NCBI GenBank assembly: GCA_019916065.1
Contig: CM034240.1
Span: forward strand, 16,973,894-17,037,893
Direction: 5' to 3'
Source of the DNA: Vitellaria paradoxa
Lineage: Eukaryota; Streptophyta; Magnoliopsida; Ericales; Sapotaceae
DNA length: 64,000 nt
The notes under the pieces were generated by a model, which worked only from the letters and a program-made list of their open reading frames with translations, searched no databases and had not been told where the DNA came from. A program made the translations under genes and the position numbers. Shown here piece after piece: positions 39,501 to 51,500 of the stretch (its first letter is position 1; the number at the start of each line of letters is the position of its first letter).

Positions 39501-42500
39501 AATCTACTCAAGGTCATGGACTCATCCTCTATGATATTGCACCGCATTCTAAATTCATCAAACTGAGTCACATACTCAGTTACAGACCTATTTCCCTGCT
39601 TAAGATTATTCCACTGATCTAGTAAATTAATCTTATATGATCTAGGTAGGTATTTCTCTTGGAGGCAGCGTTTCATTTCATCCCAAGTTCAAACAGGGGG
39701 CGCGTGGCTCCTCGCCAAGAGATCTTCAACACTCCCAAAATAGCTGAGCATTACCCGATAATCTCATACTCGCAAACTCCACTTTTCTTTCCTCTGTGAA
39801 CCTATACCAGTTAAAATATCGATCCATATCTATAATCCACTGGCTAAAAATGACAGGATCTAGACGACCATCAAAAGTAGGGGCATCTAATTTAATATTT
39901 TTAAAGAGACAGTCCCCTTGACGAAGTTAGGCCTCGTCTTGAGGACCAAAATTTCCACGATCTCTCTCACGATTCCGAGGAACAAGATTATACCTAGGAG
40001 GTACTCTATCCTCTCTTCTACCGCGGTGATTCAAATTGTCAGGCACATCCAAAAGGTCACCATCCAACAGACGATGGTACTGTTCCAGGGTTGCTACTCG
40101 ATTAAGTAATTCCTAGGTAGCCTGACGACTAGCGTTCATTTCAGCATAAAGTGCCGTTATTTGAGTTTGTAGTCCCTCAAGAATTTGAACTATTCGATTA
40201 TTACCTTCGGGGGTACTCATCTTACTAGTAGGTGAGCTACGGGTGAGAATACGACCACTACGCAATTGCATGCAACACTAACTCAACTAGCAACTATTGA
40301 GATCAATAAACAACTCCTTAATGCAAGTGAATGATCACCAAATTTCAAGCCAAATGTAATTTTAATTTTTTATTTTTTTTTTCCTTTATTTTTTTTTTTT
40401 TTTTTTTTTGGGAATTGTTAAAATCCGAATTCAATGTAATACAACTAGTAGACTAATTTATCTTTCAAGAGTTTAAAAAAAAGAGGTCTAAACACTAGTT
40501 ATTAAATTCTACGAATTAGTCAAAGTCACAATTAAAATTGAGGGCTAAGAAACTTCTTTTTTTTTTTTTTTATGGCCCAATTAATCAAATAGGAAAGGTA
40601 GCAAAATAATATTAGAATGCTATGGATGTAAAGAACAAATAATATGAAGGTGGTCTAGGTAAAGTGGATCGGAGGCCAATAAAATTTGGTTCAATATGAT
40701 ATTATAAGTTATAGGTTGAGTAGCAAATAAAGGATGTTAAGGTACCACACAGATAAAATAATACTATTAAAGTGCATAGATTGTAATACCAAATGAGAGG
40801 TGAGGAACAAGTGCACCTGATTTGATGTAAAAGGGCCCCCAAAATGTCCCGAGTGTCCTGGAAAATGTTTCGGAGTATCCTGGAAGTCGCCAGAGTTTCG
40901 CCGGAGTGTCGCCGGAGCTTCGCCGGAAAATTCTGGGGTCACTGAAGAGGTCACCGGAGGGAGGCGATTCCGGTGGTGTAGGTCGCCAGAGCTGGGTGTC
41001 GCCGGAAATGCACGAAAATGTATACGAAGGTTTTGAGGGCGAAGACGTGTACGCGTATGGCAGTGGCTGCGGCTAGGGTTTTTTTTTTTTTTTTTGTCAC
41101 GGCTAAAAACAGTGGTTTGATATATATATATATATATATATTTTTGTTTTTTTGCACCGGGGATTTGCTCTGATACCAAGTTGATGCGGAACAAAATTGA
41201 AAGTAAAGAAAGAAGAAATTGAAAGCAAGAGAAAGAAGAAAATAGAGAAGAAAAGAAGAAGAATTAGAAGAAAGCGAGAGAAAACATAGCCACCGATATT
41301 ATTCAATAATCTCCAAAGTCTCTCAAAACTCTAACAATCCAATCCTTTAAATAGGCTAAAATTTTTAAAGATAGCTAAAAATAATATCAAATCAAGAGTA
41401 CAAGGAAATTAAAAATTTTACTCTCAACAAACTTCCTAAAATAAAGTAAAAATAAAAAAAATAGAAATAATAATAAATAAAATAATAATAATAAAAGAAA
41501 TAAAAATCTAGATGATGTCCTCATCATTTAATTACTGCAATGGAGGCACTGCCTTGACAAGGTTATTATCTCGCTGGGATCATCTAGTTTTCCATGAAGC
41601 AGTCTTTTCTTTTGAAACAGTCATCTACAAATGTTAGCAAAATAGGAAAATGGGACAATGGTGCACTGTAATGATGACTTCTGCAAAATTTCACATGCTG
41701 TTTCCATTACAGCTGCTTGAGATGCAGAATATGGATTCAGGAGAGTTTATTTTTACCTGCACTAAGATGCAATCAGACCTCTTTGCACCATCATATCTAA
41801 TTTCTGTTAAAAGAACATCTGCACCATTTTTTGCACCCTTAACTGCATTTGTGTTGTACTGGAAATCCCAGTTCAGGATTTGAAGCATAAGTCGCATAGC
41901 TGCTGAACACACATTGGCCTCAGGTACAGCAGAATCAGATTCAATTATTTTATTGGTCAGACTAAGGGCAGCATCTTGCACCCAACAGTAGAAGGTCTGC
42001 AAAATTAGAAAGATGAGAATGAGACAAGACAATACGTGCATTTCTTTTGTTCTAGCAAGCATGAAAGCATGGGTTTGAGTCTTAGAGAAGCAACTTGCAT
42101 GGATAATACAAAGGTTACACCAATACTAAAGTATCTTTTTTTTTTTAATAGAAAATAACAAATGACTAGACTAGACAATCAGGAATCAGCCCATACTACA
42201 AAAACTACCGTAAGAAAAAAAAATCATACGCAAATAAAAGAAACCAACGTAATAAATAAACTGTAAACCCAATACCTTCAAATAGTCCAGCTCTAGTGAA
42301 GCCTGGCACTGTTCATGAAACTCCCTAGGAAGGCCCATAGCAGTGGATGTTGAGGGTGAAAATTCAGACACCTGATAAGGATTTGTCAGTCACAGAACAG
42401 CAGGTACAGTGATAAGTAAAAGCCACTCAAAACTCATATTCAATTGAAAGGTAGCAATAGTTCTGAAAGATACAAACCAAAGATTCCAGGAAATTAATTC

Positions 42501-45500
42501 CACGGTACTGTAGATCCAAACTGTGGCTTCCAGCAATGGCCTGTTTTACCTGTTGGTATAGAACTATTTAGACATATCAAGAGTTACCTAAAAGAAGATT
42601 ACATAACTTACGGGAAACATTAACACCATGACAAGGCCATACAAAAGTCTCCAGATTTCATGGAAAGTCAGAAGCTCTCCATACATCACAAGAATATAGC
42701 AAAGCATTTCAGTATCTTTTCACTTTCAAGAAAAGAAATTAATTACACTATCGTGTTATTAAATATCAATCTCTACAATAGGTATATTTTCGTCTAAGCG
42801 ATGCAACACATTATGGTTTAATGAAGGAAATGGCCCTTAACAGAGTGGATAGAAAAAAAAAAAAAGGGTTGATCCATGTAGCCTACCTGTTTAGTTGGGG
42901 AAAGGCTGAGTTGAGTTTAGTATGAGAGGTATATTTTCCTAAAGCAACTCAGGGTTAGACCAACAGGATGTTATTCTAATTCAAGTACTTAAATTATCTA
43001 ACAGCGAACCACCATGTAGCAGGCAAAACTGGAAGTGGTTCATGCTTCTGGAAAATCAAAAAAATGTTTTCCAATATGTGGGAATCAAGACGGACAGAGT
43101 TCTCTCAAATAATAAAATACAAGCAAAGTTTGTATTAATTGCTTATGTTAACTTCTTACAGTGCAATGCCACAGATCAAACAAAATTTCAAAAGTGGAAA
43201 GGGAAGAGGGATTTGACATGGAACGGTTGCTATTTCGGCTGCCAGTATTTATGGAGTTTCTATGTCCGTGTCCATATCATTTAACACTTAATACAAATTC
43301 TGTTGCTTTTAGTTCTCCACGAACAAAGTCTTCTCTTATTGTTGCATTCTTACAATGCTATGAGGAAAGCACATAACTTAGTTGTAAGGACTCCCTTACC
43401 TAGCCTTCGGTTTTGGATTCCACTCACACCCTATATATTTTCCTCAACATCCCTAATTTAGCCATAGTCATTTTTTGTTCTTTTCTTAACTAGTGAAATT
43501 TAACATAAAATACAGTCATGGTTGCAGCCATCTTACAGACCTTCATCTTTAAGTCGTCAAAAACTACACAATCACACAATATTGTCAAAGTAACTTTTCC
43601 ATTTCATCCATCCTCCTCTACTCCAATTCATAATGCCCTTAACATCTCCATATCAACAATTGATCCATGATGACAAAATGGATGCTCTGACGTATCTCTT
43701 AGTTATTGAGTTGCGGCATACCTTTGTTGCTACTTCAAATTCCCAATAATTGCACCATATATTTATTTATTTATGAACAAGTAAAAGGTGAATATTAAAT
43801 AAAGCATCAAAGGGATGCTTCCCATGTACAAAACTCTCAAAGTTAGTGACTAAGGTAAAATATGTGCTTTATGAAAAAAAGAAGTGTAACTTTGGCACTC
43901 TACCTCTACATAACCAACTATACAATGTGGACAAAATCAAACTTTTGATTCTAGACAAAGAAAAAACTTATCTAAAAGTTCTTTTGTTTCTTTCATTCCA
44001 TACTACTCACATGATGTCCAAACAAAAAAAAAAAAAAAAAAAAAATCTCCACACCCTCCTACTCTTGCCAACCGTTGCTCCTCTCCATGATGTAAGCACT
44101 TGTTCCAACTCTCAAGGAAAATCCCACTGCATCCCAAAGCAATTCAGGATCACCTCTAACAGCTCTTTAACCCAGATACAGTGCACAAACAGGTAGTTAA
44201 TAGTCTCCAACTCGGATTTGCAAAATATGCATCTATTAACAAAGAAGAGACCTCCACTGATAAGGTTGTCAAGGGTAAAACCTAAAAGACTTCCATGACA
44301 TAAACACCACATCAAGAAGGGCACCCTAGGCAGAGCTCCCGAACACCAAACAGCAAGCCACTAGATATCTTCCTCCCTCCTATTCACCAAGAGTTGTAAA
44401 AACATTTGATGCCGAACCTTCAGTGTTTATTAACTAGCCACTTCAGTTGATCACCCCCCTTTCTGCACCTAAATCCATACAAACTTGCAAAAAGCTAGGT
44501 TAGACTACGCCCCTCCCAATAATTAACATTTCCTTCAGAACCACATCCCACATTACCATCCTCGACCATTGAAGGTAATCTGCAATGACCCCGTCCTCTT
44601 TTAGAGAGACCAAAAAGATATCTGGGCATATGTCTTTCAAGCTTTGTTGCCCAACAATCGATCATGCCAAAAGTTAAGACAACTCTCATTGATCACTTTA
44701 AAGAAGATATGCTCCTTAAACTTCAAGTGCACCATTTGAATGCCCCTCCAAAGACTCGTGCAATGTGCACCCTGTGTTACTTGGAAAACCAATCTCCCCT
44801 CTTCCGGCCAATTTATCTATATAATCAACTTCCTCCATGGTTGTTACTTCTCAACAAAAAATCTCCACAGCCATTTACATAGCTATGCCTCATTGAAAGG
44901 GTTGAATCTCCTCATACCTAAGCCTCCCACATTTAAAGGACCAGAAACTTGATCCTAATTCACCAAGTGGAATTTGGACTCATCCCCCATTCCTCCCCAA
45001 AGAAACATGTCTGGAGTTTTTCCAATCTCTTGACCAAAGATGAAGAAACCTTGAAAAGAGATAACTAGCAGAATAGCAAATTGGATATATAGTGCAATCA
45101 CCCGGTCTCCGTGTGCCCGCCCTCCCATCCGGGCGCCCAAGCAAGCCTACTTGCGCACCCGGGCTCCTTTCCCTTGGCCAAATTTTGCTAAATGTTAAAG
45201 TTTTATCTGTCTTGATAAATTAAACCCATTAATCCCTCATACATCATTGTTCACAGGCCTATGGAGAGAGAGGGAAGGGGGAGGGGAGAGAGGTTTGTCT
45301 GCCTTCCTCTCGAAGGTTCATTTCATATATGTATATATGCCTCTGTGTGTGTGAGTGTGGTGTTGGTTTGGTCGAGAGAGGACCGAATCCGAGGAACGAA
45401 ACCGAGATTGGTAAGTATACCAAACTTTTAACCAAAATCAAATTAAACTTGTAGTTCTTCAATTAGAGTTGTGTTGAACACATTAGTGTAATTACATTGA

Positions 45501-48500
45501 TGTCAGAATCAATCATTTGAGCATGTGGAGTTTCCCGACATTCTGAAAAGTTTTTGGTGTTAACTGTCTTCATTTTTCTTCTCCCCAGAGAGCCTGAGGT
45601 AGGGATTTAATGCCTTCTATTTGCATATATAAAATGTTGAAGATGTTAGGATGAAGTTTATGTGTTTATTCAAGGTTTTTGAAAGCTTTTTGTGGAGATT
45701 TTACAAGTTATACACACATAAACATGGATGTATATGTCCGTGAGAGAAATGATGAATGTAACCCTATATTTTGATCCATCATTGTTCAAATTATAAATTG
45801 ATCATTTCATTGAGTCCACGTAAGCCTCTTAGCATCATCTGAAACAAGAAATTTCAAGTTAATAGCTTGAATTTAAACCAATTTGAAGATTGAAATGTGA
45901 AACTTGAAAACAAAGCAAGTCACTTGAGCTTTCTGCCTCTCATCTAGGCGCACGAGCCCATGGGCCAAGCGCACATACGGATGTCAATTAAACAGGTACA
46001 CGAGGGTACCTGTCTTGACCAAACCCGATAACAACTCGTTGGGAAATAGCTTAATGGGGTTGGGACGGGTTTAGGATTGCAATTTAGTACCTGTATGGAT
46101 TTGGGATTTACTTATAAGGTATCTAGTACTAGATACCCGCTTATGTTTACAGGGTACATGTAGGGCACCCGCTAAGTAACGATTCAATATAATATAATAT
46201 ATATTTATATATTTATAATTTTATTCCAAAAATAAAATTAACTAAATTTAGGAAAGGGTCATGCATGGAATTTTATCGCCTTTTTCCCTAAGTATATTTA
46301 TTAGTTATTATTTTGCTACCACAACCCAAAATAAGATCCAAACCCTTTCCTCCTAGTCTCATTCCTTCGTTGAAGCCGCTGAACTCTTCTCTGTGCAACC
46401 GTGTTTTGTCATGTACTCTGTCGTTACCTAGGATCAACGTTGTGTAGAGGATCCACGCCGTCGTCCTCATCGCTTGGCTGTCACTATATAATCCTAATCT
46501 ACAAATACTCAAATCTCTCTCTCTCTCTCTATGTGACTGTGTGTGTGTGTGTGTGTGTGTCTCACTCATATAGGATAGGGTTATTTATGAATTCAAGTTG
46601 CATGACATATGCTGAAAAATATATCGAGGAGTATATTTCTTCTACTCTTTTTATTATTTTTGTTATTTTTTACCATTAAGCTTCAAGTTATATTTATTAA
46701 TATAATTGTTAAAAATTGTAGGGGTAACAACTGCGTCACTATATGATATTGCTAGTCACCAGTTAAGGAAGAGAAAGAGGAGTTTAAGAACCGAAAAGCA
46801 AGTATAATTAAGAAGTCAACGTTTATTTAGGGTTTTTTTTTCAAGAACATAAAAATTTTTTTAAAAAAGTGTAGTTTAGTTTAGTAGCATTCTCATAACT
46901 TTTTTCTTCTTTTGGTCTAATTTAAGTAATCTTCTTCTTTTGTAGCTTAACATTGTAGATTTTTGCGAAGTAGTTTCCAAGCTTCCCTACAAAATTGTTG
47001 AAATTTCATTATTTTTAGCTTTTTTTTTTTAATTTGTAATTCTATTGAATACTTTTATTTTTACTTTGTTTTAAATGTAAAACAATGAATTTTTGTTGAA
47101 AATATTGAAATTTGTTTATGTTTAGTTTTCTTTGTAATTATTTTGCTGATGGAACTGGCAAAGAAAAAATGTATGTGGGCAACATAACCAACAGTCGTGT
47201 GTTAAACTAAATTGAGTTCCGCAAGTTTGGGACAAGATGAGTTTTGGAATTTCAACTAAAAAAATAAATGGGTTCCGAATGGTAACAGTAAACAAAAAAA
47301 TAAATGGGTTTGGTAATGGGATTTGCTAATTGGGCGAGTACTCTACCCGTTTAAATCCCTATGTGCAAGCCCCACCTCGGGTGCATGGACCAGACCCCCG
47401 TGCGCATGAACCCTCACCAGGATGGTTTTTTGTTCATTTTTGCTTAATAAAATGTATTTTTCATCTAAATTTTTGAATACAAATGACTTAAAAATGACTT
47501 TTATGAAAGAAAAGATGTTACAACTGAGTAGTATATGATTTGTTATGTTGAGGAACATTTGATTAAAAGAAGGGTGTTATTGATATGGTTAAACATGAGA
47601 TATGGATTGATTACAATAAATGGTTATGATGATGTGAGACACTATTGATGGACTGTTATGATAATATGAGTTGCTGGTTATGAATAACACATATTATAGA
47701 TAATGAAAAGAGGTAAATGAAATGTGAATGACGTTGTAATTGCGAAGTCAACAGATATTGGAAAATAGGAAGGGTACAGAGAATTCCCTTGGGGTTAAAG
47801 GCTCTAAACCTGCATAGGGGTTGGTTATCGTACCAGTAGGTTAATAGCTTACAACACAACATTTACTTAGCTAACCATGGCCATTGGATTCTGATCCATC
47901 AGCGACGACAATTATCTGGCTAATTGTGAGTCTTGAATGTTGATCCATAAACGATGACAGTTATCTGACTAATAGTGACCCTGTGAGCCCAGGCTCACAA
48001 ACAACAATATTTTGGTTTATCGTTTTCATTTGATGTTGGCTCATAAAGGACGACGTTAATGGTATCCATCCTATAATTGCAATGTGATGATATAAAATGA
48101 TAAAGAGATAAATGAAAGATAATAAATGGATAATTGATGATGTTTATTATTTGGATAATAATGATGATATATGATTTTTGGTTATTGATGTTGAGATATT
48201 ATAATAACATGTGGTTATTAGATATTGATAATTTGAGATATTGATATTATGATGTTCTTTATCTACTTTTATTGTTGTACATATAATATATGTTTATATC
48301 ATGCATCGTGGACACAAGTGAATTAGCGTTCACGTCCGTACAGATTGTGTTGCAAGAGCAAATCCTGAAAGTTAGGTGGGCCTGCTATGTTGGATTTTCA
48401 TATTCTATGATTAGAGTTGGTTTTATTGTCATTAGGAAGTAATATTATTTAATTGGACTTATTCAATACAGTTGTAAGGCCATAAGGCCAAGATTTTATG

Positions 48501-51500
48501 TTAAAGAGTTGTGTTGAAGCATCGATGCCCAGTTTAACCGAGGCCTAATTATCATTATTATTTTATTATATATTGTGGATGCCTGCTCCAAGAAGGTTAT
48601 GGCTCTGATCAAGGTATATGTGTGGTTGATGCATATTGTGTGTGATTCATTTAGTTCACCCCTCAGGTCACGAAATCCGAGATGTGACATATAGCTCTTA
48701 ATCAGAGTGACCTTCCTCCATTTGGAGAGGTATCCCTCCTTCCACCCCGACAATTTTCTTTGAAAATTCTCAATCACCCTTTCCCAAGCCTCAATTGCCT
48801 TGTACACTAAGCCCAAGGGAACATTACAAAAGAAGAAACCTCTTGTACCCCGGGATCAACTCTAACTTCATCAAATTGACCTTCAAGCCCAAGACTGCTT
48901 CAAAACGCAAGATAATCCATCTTAGTTGACCTAGCTACAAAATATCTGCATCACACAAAAAAAAAAAAAATGGAATCATTTGCAAATAGAAAATGGAATG
49001 CTTCCTATAATGGCCCGGAGCCTAATTAACCTTAATCCAGTTTATTTTAATTTTATTAGGGTAATTATCAGATTTAATTATTTTAATTGAATTGGTTAGC
49101 ATCATTGGGTTGAATTAAATTTGATTGCGTTATTTTGCCTAGGGATGAATTTAAACTTACTGAATATCTATTTGGGCTGGGAACACACTAGGCATGCAAT
49201 GGACCCAAACCCACAAAAGAATTTAACCCGAACTCAATTGCTCTTAAATCATAAACCTGATTTGGCTCCACCCTGGTTACCCATGCTAGAATTCTACTTC
49301 TCTCTGCATGGTCATTCCCTTCCATGTCATATGCATGCCTCCTAATGGCCACCTGTTAAGGATGCATGGTTGTTCATCCGAAAGTCCTTAAGACCTGTTC
49401 TTCCTTTTCTTTTTTCGTTTTTCCCTTTACACTTCTTGTTTGAGGCCTTCTACGTTTCAGAACTACTTTTATTTCTTTCAAACCTTGAACCCATTTCTAT
49501 TCAATACTCTTGTTTTCTGTCTTTGACCTCCTTGGATAGTATATATGGTGATGCTTTGCTCAGTGAGGGAGAAAGGTTCAGAATATATATAATTGTAGAG
49601 TGAATAGAACCTGGTTTACTGCATAGCTGGGTGGAGGGAGGAGGAGATAGAGCACTGCTGGGAGAGCCAATGCTGAGGATTTCTTTTCTAATCTTCGGTT
49701 CTTTGTATAGCTTCAAACCAGTAAGATGATTCTCCCCTTATTTCTTTGGCCATTTCTAAAATGTTATACTGGTTATGTACATATACATATACATATATAT
49801 ATATATATATATGTTTAAATAGGTGTATTGACACAGCTACATGCTTGCCTGGTTTCTTCTGTTATGGAAATCGGTGGGAGACTTCTTGGATTTATGATTT
49901 ATTTGAGGAGTACTTGATGAAATTGTTGTACTTACATGGTAAATTATACGATTATATTTTTGAATCTTATGTATTTAAGTTCTTAATAACTCCAAATGTT
50001 GATATGGATGAAGATTCTGGTTTTGAACTGAGAAATACCAGGAGACGTTCAAAACTTCAAATGCACAAAAGAACGTTCGAATGGACACATGCACGTTAAC
50101 GCCATTGAGACATCTGAATGCCATTCTCCCGTCCAAATGCCATTTCCAGTATTTGGGCTATTTTTCTTATCTTGGCTACTTTGTTATGCCGTTAAGCTGT
50201 GTTCATTGTTCAGCATAAATTGAGATATTTATTGTTCCATTGGATTAGAACAATTTTGGAATATTTTGAATTATCATGTCTTGAGAGTTTAAAAAATAAT
50301 ATAAATGATAAAGTTTCCTCCTTCCCTAATAGTTTTCGTTTTTAGGTGGGACAATGGCCAACAATCTAACATGATATCAAAGTAAACAAAAGTCCTAAAC
50401 TCAAATCTCACCATGCCCTTTTTGTCTTTTAACAAACACTAGCATATCGCCCTTTATTACAACATTTTTTCTTTTTCATAGAGCGCAAACTTTTTCCTTG
50501 CAGTATACATTCAAAAATGCCATAGAACAAAGTTGCCACCATAACAATAACACAAACAAAAAACAATACCCTCCTAAAAATTGGAGAGACAATTATGCAA
50601 TAATCAATAGAATAAAATATAGGAAGAAATTCAGATACATTTTAGGGGCTAGAACATGTACCTGATACAAGAAAGCCTCCTTCTCAACAGCTGTGAAGTC
50701 TAGCCTAAACACAAAACAAACATCCTAAAGTAACTACAAAGGTTTTCAAATTCTTTGCAATAACTAACAAGTAGTTTCATGCAAGTGTTAGTCTATAGTA
50801 ATAATATTTGCAAAAGAATGCAACAAGCAATATTTAATTCTTTGGACACGTTGAGAAAGTTGCCCTTCTTCCTAACAACAGCTTTTAGGCGAGATGGTGG
50901 CTAACATTCTAACAAGGTATTAGAGCAAGCAAATATTCTTAGTTACACCATTAACATGTTACTACAGTTGCAGCAGCCGAAGTGAGCATAGTAGCTATGG
51001 ATGAGGTGAACACAGAAGAGGCCGACCAAAATTTACCCATTGTGGTTAGGATGGACACTACAGGAAGCTATTTGGCAAACCTTCTTATGTGGCTCATGCA
51101 GTCAACTCTAGCTAAACTGTAGAGATGCCCACTACCAACAACCACCCACAGTAACTTTTTCTGGAGAAGAGTAATTGAGGCATCTACAAATTTAGGCCCA
51201 TCAAGCTTCTCTTTCCACTACTTCTCTTGCTTCCCTAGCTAAAATTTCTAATCCATTCTCCTACCTCTTGGATTATCAACTTCGGTGCATCTAATTATAT
51301 GTCTGCATCCTCAAAACTGTTTTCTGGCATTCAATATTCCGCGTTTCTTCCAAATATTACACTAGCCAAAGCCTTACTACATCAATGAAGGGAATTAGTA
51401 CAATAGCACCTTTTTCATCTCTTTCCTTTTCTCGTCTGACGTGTTCTCCCATTTCCCTTTAATCTAATGTTTGTTAATAAACTTACTAAAACCTCACTAC

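Larger units (their letters stand above)
34949..41526 (-). mobile_element. Ty3/gypsy chromovirus, complete with LTRs and TSD, inactive
   Basis: 6,578 bp, minus strand (same sense as XPO4), in the intron between W7 and W8. LTRs 34949-35276 and 41182-41526 begin TGATGCGGAAC and end CTCATCA on the plus strand; target duplication TTTAA at 34944-34948 and 41527-41531. The primer-binding site TGGTATCAGAGC is at 41167-41178, three bases from the LTR. Order gag-protease-RT-RNase H-integrase is gypsy, and the integrase carries a GPF module and a chromodomain-like C-terminus, hence chromovirus. LTRs differ at about 12 of 328 aligned positions plus a 17-bp indel in an AT-rich run. Confidence 0.96.
47373..50279. 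other. Intron W4-W5, 5' part apart from LINE F
   Basis: TGA/ATG-rich low-complexity DNA (48090-48300), the 49-bp units, a segment starting TATAATGGCCCGG at 49009 that looks LTR-like but has no partner copy, and a (TA)n near 49790-49812. No genes. Confidence 0.4.

Noticed and set aside
40709..41194. 161-codon minus-strand frame in the chromovirus leader
   Set aside because: Low-complexity and GC-rich, lies between primer site and gag, no domain; treated as untranslated leader.
47892..48070. CRISPR-like spaced repeats
   Set aside because: Only two or three degenerate units without constant spacers, in a plant nuclear context.
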